NCBI RefSeq assembly: GCF_014203835.1 | Contig: NZ_JACHJW010000001.1 | Location: 3,856,501 to 3,920,500, forward strand | Length of the DNA: 64,000 nucleotides | Reading direction: 5' to 3' | Source: Micromonospora polyrhachis | Lineage (GTDB): Bacteria > Actinomycetota > Actinomycetes > Mycobacteriales > Micromonosporaceae | Part shown: piece by piece, positions 49,170-59,102 of the stretch | Position numbering within the stretch: the stretch's first letter is position 1 | Layout of the letters: each line of letters starts with the position of its first letter | Translations under genes and position numbers: made by a program | Notes under the pieces: model-generated | What the model saw: only the letters and a program-made list of their open reading frames with translations | Told to the model about the DNA's origin: nothing | Databases searched by the model: none

Positions 49170-50627
49170 GTGCGTCCCGTTTCGTCAGACCGGATCTCTG
49201 CCGTGACCCGTCCCCGGCTGTCCGCCCTCCTCGTGGCCGGGGTCGTCCTGATCGGCTTCGTGACCACCCTCGTCGTCGACGATGACCGACTGCCCGTCAC
49301 GCTGACCGGGGCCACCCGGGGAACGATCGCCGAGACGGTCGACATACCGGGAAACGTGACAGCGCGCGCCTCGGCCACGCTCACCGCTCCTGCCGACGGC
49401 ACCCTGACCGCGTTGCGGGTCCGCGCCGGGGACACCGTCCGGGCTGGTCAGGTCCTTGCCATCATTGACTCGCCGGTCGCCCGGAAGCGGCTCGACCAGG
49501 CCCGGCAGGCGCTCGACGACGCGAAGCGGGCGAGCCGGGGGCTGCGGAACAGCGGTGACCTCCGCCGCCGGCACGGAGCAACCGACAAGGCAGCGACAGT
49601 GGCCTTCGCGGACGCCCGTCGGGCGATCGACGAGATCTCCGACCCGGAGGTACGGGCTGCCCTGCTGGCCCAGTTGGCGGCCGCACATCGGCAGTACGAG
49701 GTGGCGACAAGGGCCGCCGACGACGCGGTCCGGGCGGTCCAGCGTGGCGTCGCCGGCGTGAACTCGGCGGTCGGTGCGCTCACCGCCGCCCAACGTGTGC
49801 AGGCCCAACAGGCGTACGACCTGACGAAGGCCACCGTGGACGCGTTGACGCTGCGGGCACCGATCGACGGCGTGGTCCAGATCGGTGGCGGCGCGGCACC
49901 CAGTGCTCCCACCGACGGGCTCGCCGGCCTGCTGCGCTCGGCCGGCGCGCTGACCGGTGGGGCGAGTCTGCTGGCCGGGAGCGGAATCGGAGGAGCCGTC
50001 GCGGCCGAGGGCAGGCCGGTCGGCGGCGACGGAATGGTCGGCGGAGGCGGGACGGCCCAGGTGGGCGACCGGGTCGGCGCCGGGACCGCCATCGTGACCG
50101 TGGTCGACGTCTCGGAACTGGGCCTGATCGCAGAGATCGACGAGACCGACGTGCTTTCGGTGGCGCCCGGGATGACGGCGACGGCGGAACTGGACGCGGT
50201 GCCCGGGGCGACCTACCCGGCTCAGGTGCGCTCGGTGGACCTGCTGCCGGGCACGTCCGCGCGGGGCGGGGTCGCCTATCGGGTACGCCTCTCGCTGGCC
50301 GCCGGTCGATTCGCCGCCGGCCACGCTACCGCCGGTCGACTCGCCGACGCGAGCGATGCGCCCACCCCGCGCCCCGGCATGAGCGCCCTGATCCACCTGC
50401 GGGTCCGGGAAGCGGCCGACGCGGTGACCGTACCGTCGGCCGCCGTCCGGTCGGTCGCCGGCCGGGACGTGGTGTGGGTGGCCCGCGCCGGCCGGGCCGA
50501 GCAGGTGCCCGTGACGCTCGGGGTGCAGGGCGAGGAGCTGGTGCAGATCGTCGACGGCGTGCAACCGGGCGACCAGGTGGTGGTACGCGGTGCCGACCGC
50601 GTTCGTATCGGGCAGCAGTTGCCGTGA
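49170..50627 (+). CDS. HlyD/MacA-type efflux adaptor
   Basis: A 485-residue membrane-fusion protein for a MacB-type ABC exporter. There is an N-terminal membrane anchor ([20 protein letters not shown]), then a biotinyl-lipoyl half ([20 protein letters not shown]), a helical hairpin of about 110 residues ([19 protein letters not shown]), the second lipoyl half ([13 protein letters not shown]) with a Gly-rich insert, a beta-barrel, and a membrane-proximal domain ([17 protein letters not shown]). GTG at 49170, leaderless. It overlaps the ATPase gene by GTGA, so the operon is adaptor-ATPase-permease. Confidence 0.9.
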   Translation: MRPVSSDRISAVTRPRLSALLVAGVVLIGFVTTLVVDDDRLPVTLTGATRGTIAETVDIPGNVTARASATLTAPADGTLTALRVRAGDTVRAGQVLAIIDSPVARKRLDQARQALDDAKRASRGLRNSGDLRRRHGATDKAATVAFADARRAIDEISDPEVRAALLAQLAAAHRQYEVATRAADDAVRAVQRGVAGVNSAVGALTAAQRVQAQQAYDLTKATVDALTLRAPIDGVVQIGGGAAPSAPTDGLAGLLRSAGALTGGASLLAGSGIGGAVAAEGRPVGGDGMVGGGGTAQVGDRVGAGTAIVTVVDVSELGLIAEIDETDVLSVAPGMTATAELDAVPGATYPAQVRSVDLLPGTSARGGVAYRVRLSLAAGRFAAGHATAGRLADASDAPTPRPGMSALIHLRVREAADAVTVPSAAVRSVAGRDVVWVARAGRAEQVPVTLGVQGEELVQIVDGVQPGDQVVVRGADRVRIGQQLP

Positions 50628-51541
50628 CCGGCCGTGGAGCCGCTGCCGGGCGGCCCGGTTCCGAACCCCGACAGGCCGACCCCGCCACCTTGCCGGCGGT
50701 CGAGGCGGTGGAACTCACCCGGACGTATCGGACGGACGGCTTCTCCGTGGCCGCGCTGCGCGGCGTGTCGCTGACCATCGCGCGGGGCGACCACGTCGCG
50801 ATCGTCGGACCGTCCGGTTCCGGAAAGTCGACCCTGATGCACCTGCTGGGCGGCCTGGACCGGCCCAGCGGAGGGCGGCTCGTGATCGACGGCCGGGACG
50901 TCGCCACCCTGACCCCGGCGGAGCTGGCGACGCTGCGCAACGAGACCATCGGCTTCGTCTTCCAGCAGTTCCACCTGCTCCCTCGTACGTCGTCGGTGGA
51001 GAACGTGGCGTTGCCGCTGGTCTACCGGGGGGTGGGGGCCCGCCGCCGCCGGGCGTTGGCGGTGGCGATGCTCGACCGGGTCGGGCTTGGCCATCGCCTC
51101 GACCACTGGCCCAACCAGCTCTCCGGCGGCGAGCAGCAGCGGGTGGCCATCGCTCGGGCACTGGTCACCGAACCGGCGTTGCTGCTCGCCGACGAGCCGA
51201 CCGGCAATCTGGACAGCGAGACCGGACGCGCGGTGCTGGCGCTACTCGAAGAACTCAACGCCGCCTCGGGGGTGGCGGTCGTGCTGGTGACCCACGATCG
51301 GGAGGTGGCGGCCCGGGCCCGGCGGCAGATCGTCATGCGGGACGGGGTGATCGTGCCGGAGGAGCCGGTGGTGGCGGGAGCCCGACCGGGACCTGAGATA
51401 GTTGACGTCGCTCCCAGCGCGGAGCCCCGGTTCGCGTCCGGAAGCGACCCGGGGCACCCGCCCGGTGGCTCCGGTGGCGCCGCCGGAGCCACCGGGCGCC
51501 TTCCGCGCCAGTCGGTCGAACCACCCCGGGACCTGAGGTGA
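50624..51541 (+). CDS. ABC transporter ATP-binding protein (MacB/LolD type)
   Basis: A 305-residue ATPase. It has Walker [10 protein letters not shown] near residue 61, the Q-loop [11 protein letters not shown], signature [15 protein letters not shown], Walker [13 protein letters not shown] and the H-loop VLVTHDRE, all intact. The lead [16 protein letters not shown] is typical of MacB-like exporters. A disordered Pro/Gly-rich C-terminal tail of about 65 residues follows the ATPase core. It starts at a GTG overlapping the adaptor stop and ends overlapping the permease start. Confidence 0.95.
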   Translation: MTGRGAAAGRPGSEPRQADPATLPAVEAVELTRTYRTDGFSVAALRGVSLTIARGDHVAIVGPSGSGKSTLMHLLGGLDRPSGGRLVIDGRDVATLTPAELATLRNETIGFVFQQFHLLPRTSSVENVALPLVYRGVGARRRRALAVAMLDRVGLGHRLDHWPNQLSGGEQQRVAIARALVTEPALLLADEPTGNLDSETGRAVLALLEELNAASGVAVVLVTHDREVAARARRQIVMRDGVIVPEEPVVAGARPGPEIVDVAPSAEPRFASGSDPGHPPGGSGGAAGATGRLPRQSVEPPRDLR

Positions 51542-52722
51542 GATTCACCGAGGCCGGGCGGGTGGCCCGGGACGCGTTACGCGCCAACCGACTGCGCAGC
51601 GGACTCACCATGTTCGGGGTGGTCATCGGGGTGGCCGCGGTGGTGCTGCTGGTGGCGATCGGCAGTGGCACCCGCCGTGAGGTGGAGCGGCAGGTCGAGG
51701 GACTCGGATCCAATCTGCTGGTGGTGGTGCCCGGCCGACTCGACTTCGGTTCGGCCCCTGCGGCATCCCGGCTCTCGCTGGCGGACGTGGACGCGGTCTC
51801 CCGGATGGTGGGTGATCCGACGCGGGTCGCGGTGACGGTGACCTCCGGCGAGACGGTACGCGCCGGTGCCCGCTCGGCGTTCGGCACGGTGCAGGGGGTC
51901 CTGGAGACCACCCCGCGTGTCTTCGTCCGGGACGTGGCCCAGGGGGCGTACCTGTCGGCATCCGACGTGGCTGCCGCCCGGCGGGTCGTGGTGCTCGGCG
52001 CGACGGTGGCGCGTACGTTGTTCGGCGACCGGGATCCGGTCGGTCAACGGGTTACCGTGGCCGGGGCCCGGTTCCGGGTCGTCGGGGTGTTCGCCCCGAT
52101 GGGTCGCAGCCTCGGGGTGGACCGGGACGGTGAGGTGCACATCCCGGTGACCGCCGCGCATCGGCTCTATGGCACGCAACGGATCGACGGGATCGCGGTA
52201 CGGGCGCCGGACCGGGAACGGATTCCGGAGCTGGGCGACCGGATCGTCGAGGAGTTGTCCCGCCGCCATCCGGACACCGACTTCAGCGCGGTCTCCCAGG
52301 ACCAGGTGCTCGGGGTGCTGGGCAACATCCTCGGGATGCTGACCGGAGTGCTGGCCGCCATCGCCGGCATCTCGCTCTTCGTCGGTGGGGTGGGTGTCTC
52401 CAACGTCATGTTGATGTCGGTGCGGGAACGCACCCGGGAGATCGGCCTGCGAAAGGCGGTGGGTGCCCGATCCCAGGACGTCGGTAGGCAGTTCCTGATC
52501 GAGGCGGTGCTGTTGACCACGCTCGGCGGGCTGACCGGCATGCTTCTGGGGGTGGCGGCGGCGTGGCTGCTGGCGGCCGTCTCGCCGGTCCCGGTGGCGG
52601 TCACCTGGTGGTCGCTGGCGCTGGCCTTCGGCGTGGCCACGATCGTGGGCATCGTCTTCGGTGTGGTGCCGGCTCGACGGGCTGCCCGGCTGGATCCGGT
52701 GGTCGCGTTGCGTACCGACTGA
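51538..52722 (+). CDS. ABC transporter permease (MacB/FtsX family)
   Basis: A 394-residue permease. Four membrane helices: [20 protein letters not shown] near the N terminus, and three in the C-terminal FtsX domain ([60 protein letters not shown]). A large extracytoplasmic domain lies between (about 45-270). The coupling motif [20 protein letters not shown] is present. With the adaptor and ATPase it forms a complete MacAB-like exporter; in actinobacteria, which lack an outer membrane, substrates may be peptides or lipids. Confidence 0.93.
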   Translation: MRFTEAGRVARDALRANRLRSGLTMFGVVIGVAAVVLLVAIGSGTRREVERQVEGLGSNLLVVVPGRLDFGSAPAASRLSLADVDAVSRMVGDPTRVAVTVTSGETVRAGARSAFGTVQGVLETTPRVFVRDVAQGAYLSASDVAAARRVVVLGATVARTLFGDRDPVGQRVTVAGARFRVVGVFAPMGRSLGVDRDGEVHIPVTAAHRLYGTQRIDGIAVRAPDRERIPELGDRIVEELSRRHPDTDFSAVSQDQVLGVLGNILGMLTGVLAAIAGISLFVGGVGVSNVMLMSVRERTREIGLRKAVGARSQDVGRQFLIEAVLLTTLGGLTGMLLGVAAAWLLAAVSPVPVAVTWWSLALAFGVATIVGIVFGVVPARRAARLDPVVALRTD

Positions 52723-52957
52723 GTCGGCTCGACACCGATTGGGTCTCCTCGACCCTGTCATCCGCTATTTCGGCAGAAGCGAAGGATCATCGGATCGATC
52801 TAGATGTGCGATCGTCCAGACAATGATCAACTGTACGAAGGGATCGCGCCGGTAACAGCCGCCCCGCTACCGTACTGGTAACACGCGCGTTGACCGGCGC
52901 GGTGCGGACGCATCCCGCCGCGCGGCACGCGCCGGGGATGGGATTGGTTGGTGAGCC

Positions 52958-53170
52958 ATGGCAGGATCACCACAGGCCGACGGCCGGCTGTCGGAGGTCA
53001 GGTTCCTGACCGTCGCCGAGGTGGCGACGCTGATGCGGGTGTCGAAGATGACCGTCTATCGCCTGGTGCACTCGGGTGAACTCACCGCGGTCCGGGTCGG
53101 GCGGTCGTTCCGAGTGCCCGAGCACGTGGTGCACGAATACCTGCGGGGTGCCTTTCAGGAGTCCGCCTGA
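52958..53170 (+). CDS. Excisionase-family HTH protein (Rv0500A/BdtA-like)
   Basis: A 70-residue MerR-like/excisionase DNA-binding protein consisting only of the winged helix: VRFLTVAEVATLMRVSKMTV, then YRLVHSGELTAVRVGRSFRV. It resembles the protein next to the bS22 gene in mycobacteria (Rv0500A) and Streptomyces, where I recall it lying in the bldN locus. It is not BldC, whose sequence differs. ATG at 52958 with GGTTGGTGAG upstream. A 235-nt upstream gap contains a GGTAACA repeat (two copies about 30 nt apart). The targets are unknown. Confidence 0.85.
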   Translation: MAGSPQADGRLSEVRFLTVAEVATLMRVSKMTVYRLVHSGELTAVRVGRSFRVPEHVVHEYLRGAFQESA

Positions 53171-53424
53171 CCCGCTCGGGTGAACCATCGGAACCGAGCC
53201 ACCCGAATGCCGGTGGTTGATGGAAACCTGGCGTGACAGGTGTCCATGGCACCCGCGTTGGTCCGGCACATCGGCTAGGGCTACCCTGGACCGCGACCGT
53301 TTTCCCACTCAGGTGCGTCCGACACCAGCAGGCGGGTCCGGTCCGTTGTCCAGATCGGTTTCCGGCACCACCCCCGAGGGTAGGTTCCGGTCCGACCCGC
53401 AGGTTTGTATCGAAAGGCTGTCGT

Positions 53425-53526
53425 ATGGGCTCGGTGGTCAAGAAGCGCCGCAAGCGCATGGCTAAGAAGAAGCACCGCAAGCTGCTGCGCAAGACCCGCG
53501 TCCAGCGTCGCCGTCTCGGCAAGTAG
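53425..53526 (+). CDS. Small ribosomal protein bS22 (AURKAIP1/COX24 domain)
   Basis: A 33-residue very basic peptide ([19 protein letters not shown], then [14 protein letters not shown]), the invariant actinobacterial bS22 protein found in the 30S subunit and counted as AURKAIP1/COX24-domain. The ATG at 53425 follows GAAAGG by 7 nt. The 254-nt leader upstream contains no other gene; a TAGGGCTACCCT segment (about 53276-53286) may be its promoter. The order HTH - bS22 - epimerase is conserved across the phylum. Confidence 0.95.
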   Translation: MGSVVKKRRKRMAKKKHRKLLRKTRVQRRRLGK

Positions 53527-53658
53527 TCCCCGGCCGGGCTCCCGCCCGAGCCGCGCGGACCACTTGCCGCCTGTCGACCCTCGGAGGCCAGGTGAGGCCC
53601 AAGTGCTGAGGTCGCGACGATCCAGGGCCGTGCTGTGCCCTCCGTCGAGGGGTCTGAG

Positions 53659-54735
53659 ATGACCCCCGGTAGTGCCTATGGCGCTCCGGGGGTTGTCGTG
53701 GTTACCGGAATCAGTCGCTACCTCGGTGCCAACGTTGCCGCCCGCCTCGCCGCCGATCCCACGATTCGGCGCGTCGTCGGATTGGACGCCACCGATCCGC
53801 CCGCCGAGCTGGCAGGCCTGCTGGACGGCGTCGAGCGGGTACGCGCCGACACCGAGATGGCGGGCACGGTGATCGACGACCTCGCCGCCGACTCGGTGGT
53901 GCATCTCGCCCTGGTCACCGCCCCCGACCAGCGGGCTGGCGGCCGGGCGGCGATGAAGGAACAGAACGTCATCGGCACCATGCAGGTACTGGCCGCCTGC
54001 CAACGGGCACCCCGGCTACGCAAGCTGGTCATGCGTTCCTCCACGGCGGCGTACGGTGCGTCGTTCCGCGATCCCGCCATATTCACCGAGGACACCGAAC
54101 CCCGTGAGGTGCCCCGGGGCGGGTTCGCCCGGGACATCCTCGACATCGAGGGCTACGTACGCGGCTTCCGTCGGCGTCGCCCGGACGTCACCGCGACGGT
54201 GCTGCGCTTCGCGCCGTTCATCGGGTCGACGGCCAACACCACGTTGACCCGCTACTTCCGGCAACCGGTCGTGCCGACCGTGCTGGGCCGGGACCCCCGG
54301 CTCCAGTTCCTGCACATCGACGACGCCCTTGAGGTGGTGCACCGGTCGGTGGTCGAGGACCATCCGGGCACCTACAACGTCGCCGGCCCCGGTGTGCTGA
54401 CGCTCTCCCAGGCGATCCGCCGCGCCGGTCGAGTGGCGGTGCCCGTACTGGAACTCGGTCTCTCCGGGGCGGCCGGTCTCGCCCGGGCGCTCAACGTGGG
54501 CCGGTACGGGCTGGACCAGGTTGACCTGTTCGTGTACGGCCGGGTCGTCGACACCACCCGCCTCACCACCGAGTACGGCTTCACCCCACGATCCACCGCC
54601 GTGGCGTTCGACGACTTCATCAAGGGCCACAGCAGCGGTACGGTGCTCACCGCCGACCATCTCGCCAACGCCGAGGCGTTGATCCGCGAGGGCATCCGGC
54701 AGGTGCGGGCCGCAGCCAGGAGCGACGATGACTGA
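53659..54735 (+). CDS. NAD-dependent epimerase/dehydratase family protein
   Basis: A 358-residue extended SDR. The glycine loop is VVVTGISRYLGANVAARLA (a G-x-x-x-x-L-G form), with the Ser region in KLVMRSSTAAYGAS. The Tyr-x3-Lys is replaced: the expected Tyr lies in DIEGYVRGF without the Lys, so this differs from GalE. It matches the mycobacterial Rv0501 (galE2)-like group of unclear activity. The ATG at 53659 has GAGGGG 7 nt upstream and is preferred over GTG 53635. It overlaps the acyltransferase gene by 8 nt. Confidence 0.85.
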   Translation: MTPGSAYGAPGVVVVTGISRYLGANVAARLAADPTIRRVVGLDATDPPAELAGLLDGVERVRADTEMAGTVIDDLAADSVVHLALVTAPDQRAGGRAAMKEQNVIGTMQVLAACQRAPRLRKLVMRSSTAAYGASFRDPAIFTEDTEPREVPRGGFARDILDIEGYVRGFRRRRPDVTATVLRFAPFIGSTANTTLTRYFRQPVVPTVLGRDPRLQFLHIDDALEVVHRSVVEDHPGTYNVAGPGVLTLSQAIRRAGRVAVPVLELGLSGAAGLARALNVGRYGLDQVDLFVYGRVVDTTRLTTEYGFTPRSTAVAFDDFIKGHSSGTVLTADHLANAEALIREGIRQVRAAARSDDD

Positions 54736-55624
54736 CGACGGCAATCCGCCGCCGATCGGGCCGGTGGTGGCCGACCAGCCTGGCGACGTCTGGGACCGGC
54801 GGGTGGCCTCGGCGCTGGCGTTCCTGCGACGGCGGCTCTCCGGCGACTACGAGATCGACGAGTTCGGCTTCGACCCGGAGATGACCGAGAAGGTCTTCCA
54901 CCCGATACTGCGTCAGCTCTACCGCGACTGGTTCCGTACCGAGATCACCGGAGTGGAGCACCTGCCGGCGGAGGGTGCGGGCCTGGTGGTGGGCAACCAC
55001 TCCGGTGCCATCGCGCTGGACGCGCTGATCCTGTCGGCGGTGCTGCACGACGAGCATCCCGCTCATCGCTACCTTCGGTTGCTCGGCGCGGACCTGGTCT
55101 TCCGGCTGCCGGTGGTCTCCGAGTTGGCCCGTAAGACCGGCGGCACGATGGCGTGCACCCCGGATGCGGAGCGGCTACTGCGTCGGGGTGACCTGGTCGG
55201 GGTGTTTCCGGAGGGGTTCAAGGGCGTTGGCAAGCTCTACGCCGACCGCTACAAGCTGCAACGCTTCGGGAGGGGCGGTTTCGTCTCCGCCGCGCTGCGC
55301 ACCGGCACCCCGATCATCCCGGTGGCGATCGTCGGCGCCGAGGAGATCTATCCGATGCTCGCCGACATCAAGCCCCTGGCCCGCCTGCTCAAACTGCCCT
55401 ACTTCCCGGTGACCCCGACGTTCCCGTGGCTTGGGCCGCTCGGGATGGTGCCGCTGCCGAGCAAGTGGCTGATCGAGTTCTGCCCGCCGATCCCCACCGT
55501 CGATCTGATGGATTCCGCCGACGATCCGATGGTCGTGTTCAACCTGGCCGACCAGGTACGGGAGACCATCCAGCAGACGCTGCACCGGCTGCTGGAGCGC
55601 CGTCCCGACGCGTTCGGCCCGTGA
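54728..55624 (+). CDS. 1-acylglycerol-3-phosphate acyltransferase-like protein (PlsC)
   Basis: A 298-residue membrane-associated acyltransferase. Motif I is GLVVGNHSGAIALD, where the catalytic His-Asp spacing is the longer H-x6-D found in the Rv0502-like family, motif III is GVFPEGFKGVGK, and IIPVAIVGAEE is motif IV. It is likely to acylate a lysophospholipid or glycolipid. It is co-translated with the epimerase-like gene (8-nt overlap), as in mycobacteria. Predicted substrate is inference. Confidence 0.88.
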   Translation: MTDDGNPPPIGPVVADQPGDVWDRRVASALAFLRRRLSGDYEIDEFGFDPEMTEKVFHPILRQLYRDWFRTEITGVEHLPAEGAGLVVGNHSGAIALDALILSAVLHDEHPAHRYLRLLGADLVFRLPVVSELARKTGGTMACTPDAERLLRRGDLVGVFPEGFKGVGKLYADRYKLQRFGRGGFVSAALRTGTPIIPVAIVGAEEIYPMLADIKPLARLLKLPYFPVTPTFPWLGPLGMVPLPSKWLIEFCPPIPTVDLMDSADDPMVVFNLADQVRETIQQTLHRLLERRPDAFGP

Positions 55625-55654
55625 CCGGGCCCTAGTCACTCGTGGCTTGCGGGG

Positions 55655-56806
55655 TCAGCCCAGGGTGCGCAGGTCCAGCGTGTGCCAGGCGGTGGTCTCG
55701 TTGTTGCCGGTCGACCACCAGAGCACCCCGCCCCGGCAGAACACTGAACCGACCCCCTCGGCCACCACCACCGTCTGGTTACGCCGCAGGTCGTACAGGA
55801 GCAGTTGCTGGGTGTTGGTGACCGTCCGCTGTACGTCGGAGAGGGACAGCACCTCAAACCGGTCCAGCACCGCGACGTCGATCACGGAGGCGGTGGCGGC
55901 ACCATCGGCGATCCGTCGCCGATCTTGGCCGTCGGGACGCATCAGATCGATCCGGGACGGTCCGTCGTTCCCGAGCACGAGCACCCGGCACCAGGTGGGG
56001 CTACAGCTGACCAACTCGGCACCGGCGTCGACGTCGACCACCTCGCGGGCGTCGAGGTTGCGTAGCCGGATCGGGCCGCTGGCCCCGCCGCCGGCGCTGG
56101 CCAGCCACGGCCAGGCCGACATCGCCCACGCGCCCGGCTCACGGCGTACCTGGACCGGGCCGCCGGCCAGCGCCACCGAGCGCACCTCGGTCACCGGCTC
56201 CGCTCCGGTGGTCACCGCTGCCGGGGACGCCTCGGGAGGTGCCGCCGCCCAGTAGAGCCGATCTTCGTGGATCACCATGTCGTACTGCGAGTTGAAGAAC
56301 AACACGTCGCCGGTGTCGCGGGTGAGCCGTTGCGCCGGGTGGTTCGCGGTCAGGTCGACCGTCCACATCTCGGTCCGGGTCCGGCCGTCCTCGGTCGAGG
56401 TGGACTCTGCCCAGGCGAGCCGACTGCCGGTGGTGGTCAGGGCGCTGAACTGGGGCGTACCGGTGAGCGGCAGCCGGCGCAGCTCGTGCACCGCGCCGTC
56501 GGCGGACCGCACCACCAGGCGCAGGTGGGTGCCGCCGGGATTGGGGGCGGTGCCGACCGAGGTGCGGGCGTCGAGGAAGAGAGCGGGACTGTACGCCGGA
56601 CCGTCCACCAGCCCGACCGGGAAGTCCGCCCGATGGGCGTCCGGCCAGACCTCGTCGACGCCGGCCGGTTGGGTCTGGTCGGGCGCTCGGGGGGTGGCCC
56701 GGGGCAGCGCGAGGAGGGCGATCGATGCGGCGAGGGCGGCCCCGAGCGCCACCAGTCGGCCGATCCGGTGTCGTTGCTCGGGGCGGCGCTGCTCGGGGAC
56801 GGTCAC
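55655..56806 (-). CDS. Membrane-anchored beta-propeller-like protein
   Basis: A 383-residue protein with a cytosolic basic start, one anchor helix (RLVALGAALAASIALLALP) and a large extracellular region of repeated strands: GSRLAWAESTSTEDG, DVLFFNSQYDMVIHEDRLYWA and LFYDL-like LLLYDLRRNQTVVVAEG. The blade-like S-R-L-x-W/Y pattern resembles TolB/PQQ-type propellers; no enzymatic motif is seen. The GTG at 56806 overlaps the HAD gene stop (GTGA), so it is translated after it. I recognise no named family. It lies inside the conserved bldN neighbourhood. Confidence 0.7.
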   Translation of the reverse strand: MTVPEQRRPEQRHRIGRLVALGAALAASIALLALPRATPRAPDQTQPAGVDEVWPDAHRADFPVGLVDGPAYSPALFLDARTSVGTAPNPGGTHLRLVVRSADGAVHELRRLPLTGTPQFSALTTTGSRLAWAESTSTEDGRTRTEMWTVDLTANHPAQRLTRDTGDVLFFNSQYDMVIHEDRLYWAAAPPEASPAAVTTGAEPVTEVRSVALAGGPVQVRREPGAWAMSAWPWLASAGGGASGPIRLRNLDAREVVDVDAGAELVSCSPTWCRVLVLGNDGPSRIDLMRPDGQDRRRIADGAATASVIDVAVLDRFEVLSLSDVQRTVTNTQQLLLYDLRRNQTVVVAEGVGSVFCRGGVLWWSTGNNETTAWHTLDLRTLG

Positions 56807-57678
56807 TGGACGCGTCGCCGACGACGTACCGCCAGGGCCGTGGTCACCACGCCGGCCAGCAACCCGATTGCGGCTGTCGACGGTACGGCGATTCGGGCGG
56901 CCCGCCGGCCGGTACGAAAGTCGCGCACCGCCCAGCCCCGCAGCCGGGCCTCCCGGCGCAGGGCAGCGTCCGGGTTGACCGCGACGGCCCGACCGACGGC
57001 CGACAGCATCGGCAGGTCGTTGGCGGAGTCGCTGTAGGCGGCGCAGCGGTCGAGGTCGAGCCCTTCCACCTCGGCGAGCTGGGTGACCGCATCGGCCTTG
57101 GCGGGACCGTGCATCAGGTCACCGACCAGCCGACCGGTGTACGCGCCGTCGCGGATCTCGGCGACCGTCCCGATTGCGCCGGTCAACCCGAGTCGCGCGG
57201 CGATGATCCGGCCGATCTCGACCGGTGCGGCGGTGACCAGCCACACCCGCTCACCAGCGTCGAGGTGTGCCTGGGCCAGGGCCCGGGTGCCGGGCCAGAT
57301 TCGGGGGGCCATCAGCTCGTCGAAGATCTCCGAGGTGAGTCGTTCGATGTCGTCGACCCGCCAACCTTCCACGAAGGCGAGTGCGGCCTCCTTGGCGTGC
57401 GACATGTCGCCGGCGTGCTCGGTGGCGAGCAGCCGGAAGCGCAGTTGCTGCCAGGCGAACCGGGCCAGGTCGCTGGAGGTGAAGTACTTGCGGGCGGCCA
57501 GGCCTCGGGCGAACCAGTAGATGGAGGCGCCCTGCATCATCGTGTTGTCGACGTCGAAGAAGGCGGCACCGTTGTCGTCCGGTGGTGCGGCTGGTGCGCT
57601 CGCCAGTCCGGTATCGGCCCAGCCGGCGGTGTGACCCTCCGCGTCCGTACTGACGGTCACCTTTCGGGTACGGGCCAA
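56803..57678 (-). CDS. HAD-IB family hydrolase with C-terminal membrane helix (SerB1-like)
   Basis: A 291-residue HAD phosphatase. Motif I is AFFDVDNTMMQG (nucleophile Asp and second Asp), motif II TAAP, the Lys in GPAKADAVTQ, and motif IV SDSANDLPMLSAVG. A C-terminal hydrophobic helix (AIGLLAGVVTTALAV) anchors it. It resembles mycobacterial SerB1 (Rv0505c), which sits after the Rv0501-0502 pair. It starts with TTG at 57678, with GGAGG 8 nt upstream. It precedes the propeller gene. Substrate could be a phospholipid or serine phosphate; unproven. Confidence 0.85.
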   Translation of the reverse strand: MARTRKVTVSTDAEGHTAGWADTGLASAPAAPPDDNGAAFFDVDNTMMQGASIYWFARGLAARKYFTSSDLARFAWQQLRFRLLATEHAGDMSHAKEAALAFVEGWRVDDIERLTSEIFDELMAPRIWPGTRALAQAHLDAGERVWLVTAAPVEIGRIIAARLGLTGAIGTVAEIRDGAYTGRLVGDLMHGPAKADAVTQLAEVEGLDLDRCAAYSDSANDLPMLSAVGRAVAVNPDAALRREARLRGWAVRDFRTGRRAARIAVPSTAAIGLLAGVVTTALAVRRRRRVQ

Positions 57679-57855
57679 CGCGCGGACCTCCCTCCACTCG
57701 ATGAACGCGACGCGTCTCCAGCGAGGGTAGCCGGACCGAAGCAGTGGTAGGCAGGTTGCCGAAGAGCCGGTGGAGGCGAGAACGGTGGCGGCGAGAACGG
57801 TGGCGGCATGGCCCCAGGAAGGCCCGACCGGTGCGCGAACCTATGGGCCGATCGA

Positions 57856-58944
57856 TCAGTCGGCCGGCCGACTGATGATGGGTTCGGTGAGTTTGCCCGG
57901 GTCGGTGTCCACCGGTGTCGACGGGGTGATTCCCGGCAGGCGGCGCGACCCAGCCGGCTCGCCGGTGACCTGCGAACCGGGCTGCGGCGTGTGCGGAGTA
58001 CGACCAGTGGGCCGGGATCCCTCGCCAGCCCCTGCGGGCTGCCCGTTCTGCAACCCTCTGCCGGCCGGACAACCCGCCGGCACCGGCCCGAGGTCGTCGC
58101 TCCGCATCGCGGCGACCGAGGCGCAGCGCAGTGCGGTACGCAGGTTGTCGGTCCGCTTCCCGATCGATTCGAGCAGGGCGAGCGAGGCGCCGGTGCGGTG
58201 GCGTTCGGTGGCGCTCGTCGACTCGTCGAGCAACCTTGACACCTGGCCGCGCTGGCCGGTCAGAAAGCTGCCGATGGCGTCGAGAGCTGCCTCGTCCCGG
58301 TGCTGGAGCGCCGAGGTGGTGAGCAGCTTGACGCCCTGCCGGGTGTGTGCGTCCATGTCGTCGAGCGCGGCGGTGAAGTCGTCAGGTTTACCCCGTACCG
58401 CCTCGGCCTCGGTGAGCCTGGTCCGGGCGAAGTCGAGGAAGAGCTGCCCCCGGCTCAGGTCGGAGTTGGTCAGGGCGAGCTGGGCCCGCTCGGTGGAGCG
58501 TTTGACCGCGTAGAGCGCGTCGCCGGGAACGGCGCTGGCCGCCGCCATACCGGACAACGCGATGGCCCCGACGGCTGCCCCGATCGTGAAGGCACCCCGG
58601 GCCCGGGACTGTCGGTTGCCCAGGGTTGGCCGGAGCAGTTCCTGAGCGGGCTGTCGGACCGGTGGGGACGGCTTGGGTGGTGCCGCCACCGGTTCGGTGC
58701 TGGCGGTGACGCCGATTCCGTCCCGTTCGGCGGTCGCGATCAGCATCGCCCGCAGCCCGGTACGAAAGTCGGGGTGGACCTCGGCCGGCGGTTGGGCGGC
58801 GGATATCTGGTCGCTGAGCGACACCAACCCGGCCAGCTCCTGGTCGAAGTGGGAACGGACATGGTGGCGACGGCCGCCGTTGGCTTCGTCGAGAAGTTGC
58901 GCGAAGCGCTCGGCGCGCCGGCGGTAGAAGACGGTAGTGGTCAC
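57856..58944 (-). CDS. rsbN: RsbN-like anti-sigma factor, DUF5667 domain
   Basis: A 362-residue protein located directly downstream of bldN. The N-terminal cytosolic segment (about 1-110) has FYRRRAERFAQLLDEANGGR and SHFDQELAGLVSLSDQ. One membrane helix (AFTIGAAVGAIALSGMAAAS) leads into the DUF5667 start AVPGDALYAVKRSTERAQLA, and a Pro-rich exported tail ends it. This is the plan of Streptomyces RsbN, which binds sigma-BldN. The GTG at 58944 has AGGAGGTG about 8 nt upstream. A candidate BldN-type promoter lies at 59103-59131, so it may be autoregulated by the sigma factor it inhibits. Confidence 0.85.
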   Translation of the reverse strand: MTTTVFYRRRAERFAQLLDEANGGRRHHVRSHFDQELAGLVSLSDQISAAQPPAEVHPDFRTGLRAMLIATAERDGIGVTASTEPVAAPPKPSPPVRQPAQELLRPTLGNRQSRARGAFTIGAAVGAIALSGMAAASAVPGDALYAVKRSTERAQLALTNSDLSRGQLFLDFARTRLTEAEAVRGKPDDFTAALDDMDAHTRQGVKLLTTSALQHRDEAALDAIGSFLTGQRGQVSRLLDESTSATERHRTGASLALLESIGKRTDNLRTALRCASVAAMRSDDLGPVPAGCPAGRGLQNGQPAGAGEGSRPTGRTPHTPQPGSQVTGEPAGSRRLPGITPSTPVDTDPGKLTEPIISRPAD

Positions 58945-59102
58945 CGCCGGCACCTCCTCTCGCTGGTCACGGCCAAGCGGCCGGCGTCTTGCCGGCGGGC
59001 GGATGGGCGGCTCGACATCCGACCGCGACAGTCGTAGCCGGATGAGCTGCCCGGCTCGCCGGGCCCGGAGGGATGCCGAGGCAATCACCGGTCGCATCGA
59101 GA

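Noticed and set aside
52958-53170. BldC identity for the small HTH protein
   Set aside because: The sequence lacks BldC features such as the GGHRRYR wing; position next to bS22 fits the Rv0500A-like excisionase family instead.
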